Source: Haliclona indistincta
Lineage: Eukaryota; Porifera; Demospongiae; Haplosclerida; Chalinidae
Assembly (NCBI GenBank): GCA_964017065.1
Contig: OZ024788.1
Location: 5,888,087 to 5,952,086 of the forward strand
Reading direction: 5' to 3'
Length of the DNA stretch: 64,000 nt
Shown: in pieces, positions 45,501 to 57,040 of the stretch
Numbering within the stretch: position 1 is the stretch's first letter
Layout of the letters: the number at the start of each line of letters is the position of its first letter
The notes under the pieces: model-generated
Seen by the model: only the letters and a program-made list of their open reading frames with translations
Database searches by the model: none
What the model was told of the DNA's origin: nothing
Position numbers and translations under genes: made by a program

Positions 45501-47587
45501 CGTACAGTGGGCGTAACCCAATAATTGGCATATCGAGAGTCGACGAAACGAGAGTAGACGAAACCTACGGAAGCACACAGAGCGGACATTCCACATTCCA
45601 TTTTCTACTTCCTGTTTCCAGTTTCCATTTTGTAAAAAGCAAGGCATAAACTGTAGAGCACACGTTGAAAGATGCATACTTAGCTTGAACCAGTAACCAG
45701 AGAGCGGTTGTAGGCCATACCAGGCTTCCAGCGCGATAAACACGCGGCTGGATGTGTTTCGCGAGCCTGAGCGAACACACCCCTTCAGTAATGACAAGGC
45801 GGCATTCGGGGTCACTGTATTTGCGACTGAGATGCACACGTTAAATCTGAAAAATTATTAATTAAATTTATTAAACAGTGTACAGTGAACGCTGCATAAG
45901 TAGCAGGATCACTACAATTGTTTATACATGGGGTAATATTATTATCATCTATGCTACAACTCTGTTGTGTGTGCCAGGATATACAGTGCATAACTGCTTC
46001 ACGCCAACAATGGTATGTCAGATTTAAAGTGTGCATGTATGCATTGTAGTGATCCATTCCTGCATGCTGTTTGTTACTTATCCAAATTTTGCAAATTTCT
46101 TGATGCTCTACATGTATTTGTAGTTTTATTTGCATGTAACATGAAATCTACAAACCTTAAACTTTGTCATTCTCCTACTGATAAAATTAATGCTCACAAT
46201 GTGAGGGAGTGCTCGCTCAGGCTCACGAAGCACATGAGGGCACGGTGCTCTTCGCACTGGAATGAGCTACCGGCTCACCCGGTATAACCCGCTCTCTAGT
46301 TACTGGTTCAAACTAAAAATACTTCTTTCGACATGTGCTCTACAGTTTCTGCCGTGTTTTACCACACTTTTTACAAAATGGAAATTGGAAAGTGGAATGT
46401 CCGCTCTGGGCTTCCGTAGCTCTCTGGTTACTGGTTCAAGCTAAATATGCATCTTTCAACGTGTGCTCTACAGTTTTTGCCTTGCTATTTACAAAATGGA
46501 AAGTGGAAACTGGAAGTAGAAAATGGAAAGTGGAATGTCCGCTCTGGGCTTCCGTACGAAACGCTTAAGCATGTCCCGTCCCGTCCCGGGTTTTAGGCAC
46601 CACCAACGTGATGTACGAGCTTTTTTCGTTAAAAAAAACTGTGGTTGTGGACAAGTTACAGAGCTTAAACTATGATATTTACACAATCCAATCATCCACG
46701 TAACTAGAGATACTGTGAAAGCGAATACCAAGCCCACAGATTTTGTACGGTTGTGTTCACAAAACAGGTGGGATCAAAAAATGTCTTCAACCGTCGCTGG
46801 TGCGAATCCAAAGCATCAAGAAGCCCAAAATGTATCTATTTACACGCACCAGTAGTCGATTTTGCCTTGTCAACATGACACGCGCCCGTGGTCTATGCTA
46901 GTAGTGAAGAAACGCGCTCCTTCCGTCCCAAGAGCAAGTGCTAAAGCGAGCAAGAGTTCATACAAACTCCGTATCTGCGAGTTCTTTGTGGTTGTTTGGC
47001 GAAACGCGCATGGGTACACCACTTGCAATACATTTTGATTGACAGTTTCTTATCCCGGTTACGTAGTATCAATAATCTCTGAACCCAATACCTTGATATT
47101 TCTGTCACTTGCAGTGTCACAGGAAGTGTAGTTCCTGTAGAACTCCAATGTGGTGTAGCCTCCTTCCTCTGAAGCCATCGTTAAAAACCAGTCCTGCTGT
47201 TGATCAACACGCGGCAGTGACCGGGTGTCAGCAAATCGATCCTAGTATAAAACGGCGATCTCAAGTTAATGCTAGTTAACATAAACGCAATAATAACATC
47301 CAACTCACATCAAAGTTGCTTCTTCCGGCATTATCGACCCATCCGATCACCACGTCTGATTGAGGCATCTGTCCGTTGGGAGAAATTCCAAAGCCGACCC
47401 ATCCTGTGGTTCTCACACGAACTGCAAAGCGGATCGTTTTTGCATCATTGTTGATAGACCAGTAAAGAGTGTAGCGCTCGTGCAGGCTCGCATTGAACTG
47501 GTATGTGGAGCTCAAGTCTGCATTAGACTGTGCTGAAGATTGCGACACCAGCACTAGCAACAGAATAACGGCAGCAATCGGACGCAT
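42505..47587 (-). CDS. Gene D: complete DOMON/copper type II monooxygenase
   Basis: Exons in transcript order: 47587-47309, 47241-47092, 45092-44925, 44870-44781, 44729-44550, 44319-44217, 44171-44002, 43948-43894, 43577-43429, 43217-43158, 43059-42932, 42881-42713 and 42660-42505. They give 618 residues. The start is at MRPIAAV, which aligns with the other signal peptides; an in-frame Met lies 8 codons upstream. CuH ligands are His243, His244 and His315; CuM ligands are His394, His396 and Met477. In the last exon a Cys conserved in A, B and C (E-I-C-N-P) is Ser, so one linker disulphide may be lost. Intron 2 is 2 kb and filled with repeats. Same fold, family and likely location as gene C. 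Confidence 0.87.
43218..43428 (-). repeat. (ACTC)n/(ACCC)n microsatellite intron of gene D
   Basis: An ACTC array on the coding strand with an internal ACCC stretch (TGGG on plus, about 43298-43338) and a short CTCG run. Confidence 0.92.
45093..47091 (-). other. Gene D intron 2: repeat-filled
   Basis: 45590-45770 is the inverse of 46420-46560, and 46280-46420 is a second relative. 46600-47060 is the inverted, uninterrupted relative of 22310-23600. No exon is seen. Confidence 0.65.
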
Positions 47588-47699
47588 GACCACTAATGTA
47601 GTGACACACATTAATTAAGTCAATGTTCAAGCACTGATATGGCTATCTTCCAGGCAAGACCGTTAACTCCAGCTCCTTCAGTCTGAGAAAAATCGCTGA

Positions 47700-47707
47700 C
47701 TTTTATA
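47700..47707 (-). promoter_or_regulatory. TATA box of gene D
   Basis: TATAAAAG on the minus strand, 113 bp before the chosen ATG. The homologous sequence survives before the dead exons at 3380 and about 29150. Confidence 0.6.
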
Positions 47708-48109
47708 CACACTGGAACAAGTGCATTGCATCACTGAGCAACTCCACCGTGGCGCCGGTGGCTTCGCTGAACGCCGCCGGATGGCTCCGCCCACGCCGTC
47801 CGCCGCGATTTCCTTAGTCTGGCTTCCCAGAATTAATAACAATTAATTCAATTTCAAGTAGCGATACACGTAGTAAACGGTGTTTAACAATTAACATAGT
47901 GTGAGACTGTGAGTAGGGCTATTATCTAATTCACTCAGGCAACTATGACGCGACTGATGAGTATCCAGGCTTACTTATATAATAAGAGCTTATACTTTGA
48001 CCTTTGGTCTACATTTCAAGGAAAGGTAGACTGGAGGGTAGCTATGTGCGTGGACATGGTCATGCGGCCAGAAATGTCAACACCTTGGAACTTGTCTTGC
48101 GCGACGTCA

Positions 48110-48570
48110 GAGCATATACTAAAAGAAAATTAAAAGGATTTCTATCGAAATCAAAGGGATGCAGGGAGAAAGAAATCTACCACTGGTTCACAATGTAAAC
48201 CAACAAGGAACAAGCATGGAATGGTAACACGATTGACTTGCTAACAGACCATAGATCCCTACATCTGTGACAGACTATAGCTAGTTCAGCTAGTTGCCGT
48301 TGACTGACACCTGACATGCATTGAATTGAATTCAGCTTGTGACAAAATATGGATCTTATGTACAGCCACTGATGTAGGGATCTATGGTCTGTTAGCAAGT
48401 CAATCGTGTTACCATTCCATGCTTGTTCCTTGTTGGTTTACATTGTGAACCAGTGGTAGATTTCTTTGTCCCTACATCCTTTTGATTTCAATAGAAATCT
48501 TTTTAATTTTCTTGTTTGTGTCCTTTTTCTTTTTCAGTGAAGTGCAGTTCAATATCATGCATGCACTGAG
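48110..48570. mobile_element. Foldback element, family F copy 2
   Basis: Arms of about 150-200 bp around TCCCTACATC. It ends in TTTCTTTTTCAGTGAAGTGCA-type sequence and is closely related to 21290-22320 and 58545-59000. Confidence 0.78.
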
Positions 48571-49080
48571 CCGTCTTTGTTTCCACCATTAGTTTAGTTT
48601 TCCTGTTGTCGATGGCTTTTCTTTATTACTAATAATTTTAAACTCTTAGCTAAAATTGTTCTGCTGTGCATATCAGCTCGCCTACGCATTCATGCAGCCC
48701 CGCCCACAATTATTTGTAGCGACATCTAGCGAGCGCTCAATGGTGATCCTACACTAGCTTACCGTTCTTCGAAGACTCCAGACAAACATGTGTTCCATAC
48801 GGCGCGGAGATACTCAAGCTAGTTGTACTTGGTCACGTGCGATGGCCACAGCTTGGTCACGTGGTTATTGCGCAATCCACAATAATGGCGTCTAACAATT
48901 AGGTCACGATCGAGAGATTGCGAAATTTATATAGCCGTTTCGCTAAAAACAAAGTTCAAAAGGCACCTGCCAGGAGAATTTCACGACTGTTCGTGGGTGT
49001 TTTAGTCTCAATTTTTAGCAATGTTATGACTATGTGAGGATGGGGCAACGCCAGAGAGCAGATCTAAGTGTCTTTAGACG
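48571..49080. repeat. Inverted relative of 20260-21290
   Basis: It shares the segment with GGTCACGTG boxes and the CCTGCCAGGAGAATTTCACG sequence. It lacks the MITE of 20569-20925. Confidence 0.7.
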
Positions 49081-49334
49081 CACAAAATTTACCCTACATA
49101 GGGAGGCACTACCGTGCCTCACTAACACTACCGTGCCTCCCTAATATTATCTATACTGGGCTGGGCTAAATTTGGTTGCCATGTCCAGCTTACTCATAGC
49201 AGGAGATGTGAGCACTCTCTTATGCAAAGGTTACCCAAATTATTGCAGTGCTATAGCTTGGTCAACTCAGTAAAACGGACGTTCTCCCTAATGGAAAGAC
49301 TGTAGCATGGCACTCAGCATAAAAGGTTGATCTA

Positions 49335-49389
49335 AACTGCAAATTTTAGATCAACAAACTGCAAATTTTAGATCAACAAACTGCAAATG
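49335..49389 (+). repeat. 21-bp tandem repeat
   Basis: About 2.6 units of AACTGCAAATTTTAGATCAAC. No gene around it from 49080 to 49800. Confidence 0.8.
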
Positions 49390-49807
49390 TTGATCTAAAA
49401 GGTGGCTGCTAAAAGGTGCAAATTTTATGTTGATCAGTTTAGATCAACATAAAGTTATGAACATAAAAATTGCACCTTCATGTTAAGCTAAGCAGTCCAA
49501 ATAAAGTGTCACTCCTTGAGCACATGCATATGCAGCAGGAGAGATGAGCATTAAGTTGGATAGCCTCTAGCGTTAGTGCTCCTTTCATCAGATTTTCTTT
49601 GCGTTTCATAATTGCTGTCATTTAAACACTTGACCATACATGTAGAAGAAAATCATTCTAGCTACAAACTAAACCTGAAACATAATCTAAAACACAATGA
49701 CACGCTAGGAGTCTACAGCTACACATATATGGATTGAGTCTCTCTTCTATAGATCATGACATGCAGTCAAACACTTCATGGCGAATCTTTGATCACAGAA
49801 ACCTCAA

Positions 49808-50468
49808 TCATGTTGACTGTATATTTCTCACTAGTCTTGTTGCAGAACAGAACCAAAGACAATCCTTTGTTAACTTGAAGATGGTACAGATAAATGTATA
49901 TGATAGGGAGATTCCACCCTTGCAAGCAGATGTGCACATGCCCCATGCATATGCTTTGATTGACTTGATAGGCTTAGGATTGGGCTTCAGTTTGACGGTA
50001 AAGGATTGTGGCCAAAGTTGCTCTTCTCCACCAGAAAAGTTGTAGTTGCTCTTTGGCTCGAGAGACTTCATTGAATGGGCGTTTTCCAGAGTAGTAAAGC
50101 CGTTTTCCCCATAGATACCCTCATATGGTCCAAGTGTATGATATTCAGTTGGATCTCTGAACTGTACTCCGATTGCTCTGTCGCCATTCAGTGATGCAGA
50201 CAGACATAGGATCGTACTTCTCTGGTGGAGGGCCTTCAGTAGATAAATTGATGATGACGGTTATATCATCACCAGGCTGTAAAGTATTGGCAGTAAGAAG
50301 GCTTTTCCTTAAAAGTTTTTCATCATCAAAAAGGCCTTGTCCAAATTTGAGCTCAACTGCATTAGAGGCAGGGTCGGTATTTACAGTAGCCGCGGTTTTT
50401 AAATACTCTGGGGCCATGCATTTGTAGTAGAACAGAGTAGGAGTACTAGTAGGAGTAGGACCAGACAT
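49808..50468 (-). pseudogene. Unknown protein, single exon, frameshifted
   Basis: From ATG at 50468 (MSGPTPTST) a frame runs about 90 codons to the region ...KYDPMSV. It then continues sensibly only in another frame (SASLNGDRAIGVQFRDP) to a TGA at 49808-49810. The shift falls in a TGTCTGTCTG repeat at about 50198-50207, so slippage or a sequencing error is possible. The pattern of short beta-strand-like segments with LQPGDDITV followed by NGDRAIGVQF faintly recalls a galectin-type fold. I do not recognise the family with confidence. No introns are needed. Confidence 0.45.
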
Positions 50469-50517
50469 TATTAATAACTGTATGGTGTAGATCAACTGGC
50501 ATATACATCTCTTCTTT

Positions 50518-50573
50518 AGCCACACAATAGCTAGAGAAGGTACAATAGTACCTTCTCTAGCTATTGTGTGGCT
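50518..50573. repeat. Perfect 26-bp hairpin
   Basis: Stem 50518-50543 pairs exactly with 50548-50573 around AATA. It lies 50 bp upstream of the unknown gene's ATG. Confidence 0.85.
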
Positions 50574-50607
50574 CTACTATTAAACTAAGCCTCTTAGAAA
50601 TGATCTT

Positions 50608-50873
50608 ATATGTGACCTAATTTGCGAAAAGGGGTATTTGTGCTCCTGAAAATTTTGAACGCATGCCTCTAATCAAATGTCTGTTTCTCGGATAAATGAA
50701 GAACAGTGACTTTGAAATTTTTTATACAGCAAGCAGAATAATCAAGTATAATAAATAGAAACTTTCATTAACTTTCAATTATGTTTGACTGAGTAGCAGC
50801 TATTTGATTACAGGCATGTGCTCAAAATTTTCAGGCGCACAAATACCCCTTTTCGCAAATTAGGTCACATATA
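50608..50873. mobile_element. MITE with about 50-bp inverted ends
   Basis: The ends TATATGTGACCTAATTTGCG and complement continue through GGGGTATTTGTGC and CCTGAAAATTTTGA. TA lies at each edge. Confidence 0.8.
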
Positions 50874-51771
50874 GTCAACTTCACTAGAATTGGTTAAGTC
50901 ATGGTTAAGTGTTCATAACTGAGAGTGCTGAAAGCTCAATAGCACAATGTAAACAGCATAGTCCACGAAATGTCATCAGTTGGAGCTGAATCTCATTTAG
51001 GTCCACTGGCATTGGATACTCAATACTCTCAGTAATGTGTTATCTATAAAATCCAAGAATTGATTGAAAACATGATACAATCATGTCTGCACTAACACTC
51101 TTAGGAAGTGCTATAGAATTTAGAAACTGAAGGCAAACCCAGCCATAGATACCAACTTGACACTCCATGGCCTGTGTGAACAATAGTTCAATGAATCATG
51201 CCAGTATATGTGCAATGGTGCAATTGGTTATAACATGAAAGCTTAGTCTGTTATGCCGTCATTAATTTACGATATTCCAACTTTGGGTGCAATGTGAACC
51301 TCAAAATGCATTGGATTATGAATCAACTCGAGCTAACACTATATGAATGGTGTATTACTTTACTTATGTCTGTGTCCTTGCATAGATACACTGGCCTTTC
51401 TCATGAGTGCACGGGAACCAAAGAAGCTCTTCAGGAGAAGAAGCTAAGGTTTAGTTTCCTCTCATGACTATACTATTAGCCAAACACTGGGTTTCCTGAG
51501 TCTCATGAGAATTAGCCACACACTGGGTTTCCTGTCTGGCTGCATGGGTTCTTGTCATGAGAGTGTTTGATTCACTCTCATGAGAAGAAGCCTTGTAAAG
51601 TGGGTGAGTGAGTAAGTGAGTGGGTGGGTGGGTGGGTGGGTGGGTGAGTGGGTGTGTGAGTGAGTTAGTGAGTGAGTGCGTCTAAGAGGATGAGAATCCG
51701 AGCGAGAGGGCACCTAAGCAGGAGAGAATGTGGCTATGACTTTTGTTCTATCTCCTTTCAGCATACCAGTG
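50874..51771. other. Spacer with GTGA/GTGG repeat
   Basis: A TGGG/TGAG microsatellite lies at 51600-51680. A possible exon (about 51386-51450, reading TGLSHECTGTKEALQEKK) precedes the C1 exon but lacks convincing splice sites. Confidence 0.4.
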
Positions 51772-52302
51772 TAAAAGGTGTAACAAGGTGTGTCACGATC
51801 ACTGCAAGACTAGAATGCCTCACAACTGCAGAGTCAGCAAGTCACTGGAGAACATAGCACCACGAACACACTGTACTAGAATAAGAAACAAATGAACAAA
51901 ACCTGAGTGCATTTCCTAGTGGTGATTGGTATGCTAATTCTTTTTAAGTAGGGCGCTACCTCAGTTTCAGGTGTACAACTATAAGTAACACGAGCTTGTA
52001 TGCTCCTTACGAACCGTGGGCACAATAGATATATTATGTTTGAACTCACTAGCAACTACGGCCTGTACATGTACATGTGGAGTTCCAGCTATTTCCTTTT
52101 GATTTTGATTTTCAACTAGCTTGGAGACGAAGATGTGGACAGGAATGTTCCTCGGTCTCGTACCAACACTCTCTTCCGTTCGGGACGTAAAAAGGAGAAG
52201 AAAGAGGATCTTCACGAGTGTGAGGGATTCCTGTTCAAGAAGGGTGGGATTGTGAAAAACTGGAAATTGCGCTATTTTGTTCTCGACGCCAAAAAGAAAT
52301 AT
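51772..52302 (+). pseudogene. C1-domain and PH-domain gene fragment (SBF/MTMR5-13-like)
   Basis: After the acceptor TTTCAG at 51771 the sequence encodes YQCKRCNKVCHDHC and CRVSKSLENIA. This is the second half of a C1 (phorbol-ester type) zinc finger with its C-x2-C, H-x2-C spacing. Exon 52120-52302 encodes the start of a PH domain (EGFLFKKGG, NWKLRYFVLD) and ends at a GT donor. A C1 followed by such a PH domain fits invertebrate SBF/MTMR13 proteins best; MRCK or citron kinases are alternatives. The remaining PH exons do not follow, since mobile-element sequence begins at 52380. No good donor joins the two exons. Most likely a stranded gene fragment. Confidence 0.5.
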
Positions 52303-52379
52303 GTGAGTGTACAATGCTAGTAGACAATGAGAGAATTTGTTTACATGTATTATTGATTTTGTATTTTTTATTAATATCA

Positions 52380-52631
52380 CAGTAGGGATGGTTTAGTCCA
52401 GTGTTTTTCTTGTCTCGCGAGGAATATCTGATGAGAACTAGCAATAGCATTCTTAGCAGCATCATCCAATATTGATCTTATAATAGCTTTAGTCAAGTTC
52501 AGGTGCCTTGCGAGGGAAGTCGCCAAATTTACTCTCCAGCAGTGACCCAAGGAACCAATTTCTAGTGTAACCAGTTCAGACTCAAAATCTACCTTTCCTT
52601 GAAATGTAATCATGGATGCATTGCCCCCCAA
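52380..52631 (-). mobile_element. Retroelement ORF remnant
   Basis: An 84-codon frame with an EIGSLGHCWRV...AAKNAIASSHQIF pattern, of a kind seen at the C-terminal end of metazoan retroelement polyproteins. No larger element is intact. Confidence 0.4.
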
Positions 52632-52756
52632 CCACTCATGCCTTGGTCCTTTGTTATTGTTATTTCAGTCGACAATATAATAGAGCGGTTGCATAAGACG
52701 TCACAATTTTGACGTCACGTTCCTTCAGCGTGGCAAAATACTGCCCTACTCAGCAA

Positions 52757-53130
52757 CCAGGTATAGCTACAATCAAAAACATAGATTCACTCTCTTTTTC
52801 ACTGTTCTATGCAGTTGTTTCGGCATTGGCATAGATAGCAAATTTGAACAAAACTAGCTTCAAAAATAAAGAAGAAGCAATAATTTAATGATTTAAAGAA
52901 GCAATGATTAATAATTTAACTTGACTTTGAGGTGATGACAAAGAGAAATTGAAAAGACAAAGACAGCCTGTGGATAATTTCGCCATTCAGTACACCTGGT
53001 AGCTATTCAAGCTAGTGCTGTAGTGCACAGTGTCTATCAGCATTCCTTGTCCGTATTCTTACATGTTGGTTCGTGTGTAGAAGAATTTCACTGATAATTA
53101 TGAACAAGAATTAAATGAAACAGTACTGCA
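52757..53130 (+). pseudogene. Third FANCE 3' fragment
   Basis: It matches the end of FANCE exon 13, intron 13, exon 14 and the 3' flank (8079-8410). The acceptor CAG is CTG, and exon 14 has small insertions and lacks the conserved end. No upstream exons are present. Confidence 0.85.
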
Positions 53131-53339
53131 CACACGAGGAGAGCGTAGTAGAGGATTGCCTTGTCATGGCAATGTACTCACATTTCAATCATGCGCATCA
53201 TAAACATATAGACTTCTGTGTGTAATATACTGCCTCATTATGTGATTGTGCGTATACATTTTGTAGATGTGCTGCATTTGGTGTTTGAACATCACATGCA
53301 TGACATAAACATTACTACTAACAATAGCTACAATTATAC

Positions 53340-54050
53340 CTTGACATGTACATGAAACTCTGTAAAGGATACTGTATTTGGAAGCGCTTTTCCTGTTCTT
53401 AGTCTGATGGGATACGATACCACCAAAGACATCACCAATAGTTATACCATGCAGCTCCTGTGGTTCCTCTGACTCTTGCACCTTGTTCTCCTGAAATACT
53501 GCTGCTTCACCAGAATACTGGACTGATGGCGGGAAATTTAAACTTACAAAATGGACATTACCCTTATAAGGCTATTGATTGTTTGTATACCAATGCCTAG
53601 CAAGACACTGTCATCACTTCTTGCTCCTTTTCCCATTTTTGTTTTAGCAATATGTATTGCACCCACTCCCGGATTAACTTTTGCATGAACTTGTAGTCCC
53701 TCCACAGATGGCTGCTCCAACTGCTAACCCCAAAGTGTTCTAGAACAAAGTACAATACTTCCTACAATTCAGGCCCGCAATGTTGATCCTCAAGCTCCTC
53801 CTCTTCTTATAGTCCTCCTGATCCCACTGCTGCCCTACCAGCGTAGTCTTTACTACCACTGCTTGTACATCATCATCAACATAGCAACACTTTTACCTCA
53901 TCACAAAAATATGAAATTCCTTGCAGAGTCACAGATTCATTTTTCATTACTTTTTGTCGACCTTGTATCCACTGATCTTAGCCTTTGGTAGATTCTGGCA
54001 GGCTTCTCCCAAGTGATTTGTTCTCTTTCTCATCATTATTATCCCTAGTT
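53340..54050 (-). pseudogene. Two decayed glycine-zipper gene copies
   Basis: 53580-54050 matches the minus-strand glycine-zipper genes with many indels. 53340-53520 matches the C-terminal half of another copy. Neither has an open frame. Confidence 0.65.
53528..53542. promoter_or_regulatory. E2F-like site GGCGGGAAATTTAAA
   Basis: The same 15-mer is found at 56179 and 62858, with variants at 59245 and 63582, each next to a glycine-zipper unit. Confidence 0.5.
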
Positions 54051-54390
54051 TGACAATATAATATGTATCATGAAAATGTTACCACAATAAATTATAAAGA
54101 TTAAAGTTATATTATATTACATTATTATAAAGATTATAAAAATTAAATTATAAAGACAAAGAGACGATAAATATCGATAAAATATACATGTACAAACAGT
54201 GTACAAATAAGATTTTTTTATTGAAACTTTTTTACTTTTACATGTACAAATAAGATAATTATTTTTAAAATGAAAAAAGTACATAATTATTGCTGACTAT
54301 CTAATACAGCCAATGATACATTATTAAAATACGTACAATGCAAATACAATAAAACAGCATGTAGCTAGTCAACATGACACCATAAATAAA

Positions 54391-54870
54391 CTACCGACCG
54401 TGTCTTCTTTTAAGCAAATGTACTAAAGCAGCTCCAATTCCTGCACCAGCTCCTCCTCCACTTGCTCCACCGGCAGCAGCCCCAATCCCTCCGCCGATAG
54501 CTGCTCCAACTGTTAACCCCACAGCTGTTCCAGGACCAGGGACGATACTACCAACAAATCCACCAACGACAGCACCAATACCAGCACCTGCAGCTCCTCC
54601 AACTCCTGCTCCTGTTAATCCTCCTGATATACCACCCACTGCTGCACCACCAGCAATGTCTTTACGATTATTGCTTGAACGTTCATTAACGATGTGTTGT
54701 TCCTCCACCTTCTCTGTCATAGGGAATTTTCTCTTATGTCTTCTTTTGAACGTTCCATTACCAAGGTCAATCTTTAAATTATTACCTGGAAGTCCTAGCT
54801 TCAAGTTCAAACCGATTGTTGTCTCACTTTCGTCCTCGTAGTCAGACGTGTGAGGTCGATGAGCGCTCAT
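54391..54870 (-). CDS. Glycine-zipper protein 1
   Basis: Single exon, 159 residues from MSAHRPHTS; an upstream in-frame ATG at 54930 would add 20. MSA-x starts align across the family, so 54870 is preferred. The first half is polar and charged with a basic FKRRHKRKF patch. After RKDIAGGAA comes about 65 residues of Gly/Ala/Val/Ile with repeated G-x3-G spacing, split by a PGPGTA turn. The end is LLKRRHGR. This looks like a helical hairpin that inserts in or packs on membranes (inference). No known domain is recognised and no signal peptide is seen. Homologous to the genes at 55627 and 62978. Confidence 0.75.
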   Translation of the reverse strand: MSAHRPHTSDYEDESETTIGLNLKLGLPGNNLKIDLGNGTFKRRHKRKFPMTEKVEEQHIVNERSSNNRKDIAGGAAVGGISGGLTGAGVGGAAGAGIGAVVGGFVGSIVPGPGTAVGLTVGAAIGGGIGAAAGGASGGGAGAGIGAALVHLLKRRHGR

Positions 54871-55227
54871 ACTGTACTGTTGCTTTAATATTCCTTTTGG
54901 TCCCGTTACATAACATAGGGCGTGGTGCATACCATACTCAATGACATCATAATCGCATAGCTAAGAATAGTAGCATAGTTGAGACGTCAGCATACCACTG
55001 GTCGGTACCTGATTTGGTGTGCACTGTGCTTAATCTAGTATCACTGCTCAATTCACTAGTGCATCGCTGTGTGTTAATGCATACTTCTTTTAATAGATAA
55101 AATTTTATTTTACCTGGTACACCACTTAGCTGTCCCTACCTTGATATGTTTACTTTGAACAAAACTTTTACAGGCTACTAAAAGCAATGGTAGATGTACA
55201 TAATTATCAGCAGAAGAGAGAATATTT

Positions 55228-55475
55228 TTTAGAATCTCCAATTCTTCAGTTACTACTACTTTGCTCCCTTTACTATGACTCTGTGGGCCCTGTTGCAACT
55301 GCCATCATCAAAGAATTGAGTTTCAAGGTAGAAGTGAGAAGACCATTTTGGCACCTATATATACCTGCTACAGAGATTTCTAGGGTATATTAACCCGCTT
55401 CACAAGCAACTATTGTTGCCTAGCTAGTTTGATATCACAGGAAGTAGGCGTCAAAATTCGAAGATAGGTTTATGA
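55228..55475 (+). repeat. Dispersed repeat
   Basis: Closely matches 2830-3040 and 27835-28040 (CTGCTACAGAGATTTCTAGG and GTCAAAATTCGAAGATAGG). Three copies in the window, two of them within the duplicated block. Confidence 0.75.
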
Positions 55476-55626
55476 TCAATAGATGAAATAGGGGTGGGTG
55501 GGCATTAATTTATATAGCCTCTTGTGTATATTGTATTGAGTAATCATTTATGTTGTTGAACACCACATGACATAAACACTAGTACTGTTACAACTTGCAC
55601 TGAACTATAAATAGAAAACACTATTT

Positions 55627-56040
55627 TTACTTCTTGTTGCTTTTCCTGTTCTTTGTTTTAGCACGATGTACTAAACCAGCTCCAATTCCTGCACCAGCTC
55701 CTCCTCCAGTTGCTCCACCTGTAGCAGCTCCGATCCCTCCACCGATGGCTGCTCCAACTGCTAACCCCACAGCTGTTCCAGGACCAGGTACAATACTACC
55801 TATGATCCCACCAACTAGAGCACCGATACCAGCACCTGTAGCTCCTCCAACTCCTGCTCCTGTTAATCCTCCTGATATACCACCCACTGCTGCACCACCA
55901 GCATAGTCTTTACGGTCACCGGAGTTTGGGTCTCCTCTTGGTGGTGGTGTCTTCGGTGGTGTACATGTAGGCGCGGCGGACGCGCTCATGACTAATTTCT
56001 CACTGTATTTAGGAGGTTCGTCCTCTGTCTCGGTACTCAT
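55627..56040 (-). CDS. Glycine-zipper protein 2
   Basis: Single exon, 137 residues from MSTETEDEPP; Met codons at 56061 and 55989 are alternatives. The N-terminus is short, with a PPKY-type motif and a Pro-rich TPPKTPPPRGD stretch. It continues into the shared RKDYAGGAAVGG segment, the G-x3-G-rich hydrophobic hairpin with PGPGTA, and a basic KTKNRKSNKK tail. The E2F-like site GGCGGGAAATTTAAA lies 139 bp upstream of the ATG. Function unknown. Confidence 0.75.
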   Translation of the reverse strand: MSTETEDEPPKYSEKLVMSASAAPTCTPPKTPPPRGDPNSGDRKDYAGGAAVGGISGGLTGAGVGGATGAGIGALVGGIIGSIVPGPGTAVGLAVGAAIGGGIGAATGGATGGGAGAGIGAGLVHRAKTKNRKSNKK

Positions 56041-56178
56041 CACGCTCTTGAGCAAGTACACACTAGGCTGCTATACGCACAGTCACTGTCTTCTGAGTCC
56101 ACTCAAGTACGACATAAGACAGCTCAGCAGTACGTACGTGTGCAGTGGAGTGCCCCTGTTGATTAATGGCAAGCCTAT

Positions 56179-56193
56179 GGCGGGAAATTTAAA
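56179..56193. promoter_or_regulatory. E2F-like site upstream of glycine-zipper gene 2
   Basis: GGCGGGAAATTTAAA, 139 bp before the ATG at 56040. Confidence 0.55.
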
Positions 56194-56227
56194 TTCATTT
56201 TATTTTCTCTGGTTATTCCGGCAATAA

Positions 56228-57040
56228 CAATAAGCTGTAAAATTCATGATAGCTCTATCTAGTCTCGTTTTACAATCTCCTCTGTATTATGCCAAGTGCC
56301 TTCTCTTGCAATTGCTCGGAGATGTCTGCAGTATCCACTCTCTTCAAAGTCTTATAATTATGCTGATGCATGATTGCTGCCGCCGCCTAGAATCCTAAGA
56401 AATTCCTGTCAAGGGTTACTGACTGTCAATCAGTTTCAGTCAGTATTTTAGTCATGCAAATACTAAAAGCCATCTTCTCCTCACTGTCGCACTACTATAA
56501 AAGTAGCCTGAGGGGCACAATCATGTCCACAGAAGGAACTATCGACATCTTGAGATACATTGATGATACATACATGTAGTCTACAATATAAGTTACTTTG
56601 ACTGTAATACTGCAGTTCAACCGACTGTTAGAGCATGCAGCAGTAGTGATTATAAGGAGAAAATTTTAGGGGCCAGAATTATTATTATCCATGAGGATGG
56701 TCATCTATGCCGCAGAATAGTTATAGCTGAGAAAAAGTGCAATGTTTTACAGTTACTTTGACCTGTATTTTGCTAAAAAGGCTGTAGTACTAGTGGATCT
56801 TTACTGTTTTTACAAATTATTAAATGTTTATTACTGGCTATGCTACTGGGACTGAATTATGGGGCCCATGGCCCCACTGAAGCCTCCTAGATCCGCCACT
56901 GGCATGCGACAGCATCCGAATCAATCGTGCATGCACGAGCGAGCAAGATAGGCGTGTCTCACACGCAGTCCATAAACTCATCACTGATAACTTGCATGAC
57001 TTCTACTTGAAATTTAATTCGTCAATATTTCGATTCCAGA
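56228..57040. other. Spacer
   Basis: No gene is recognised. The last 100 bp resemble 60150-60250 before the second receptor copy. Confidence 0.5.

Noticed and set aside
55634..55906. Pro/Ala-rich open frame on the plus strand, and its twin at 62985-63257
   Set aside because: Antisense shadow of the Gly/Ala-rich genes; codon composition leaves the opposite strand open.
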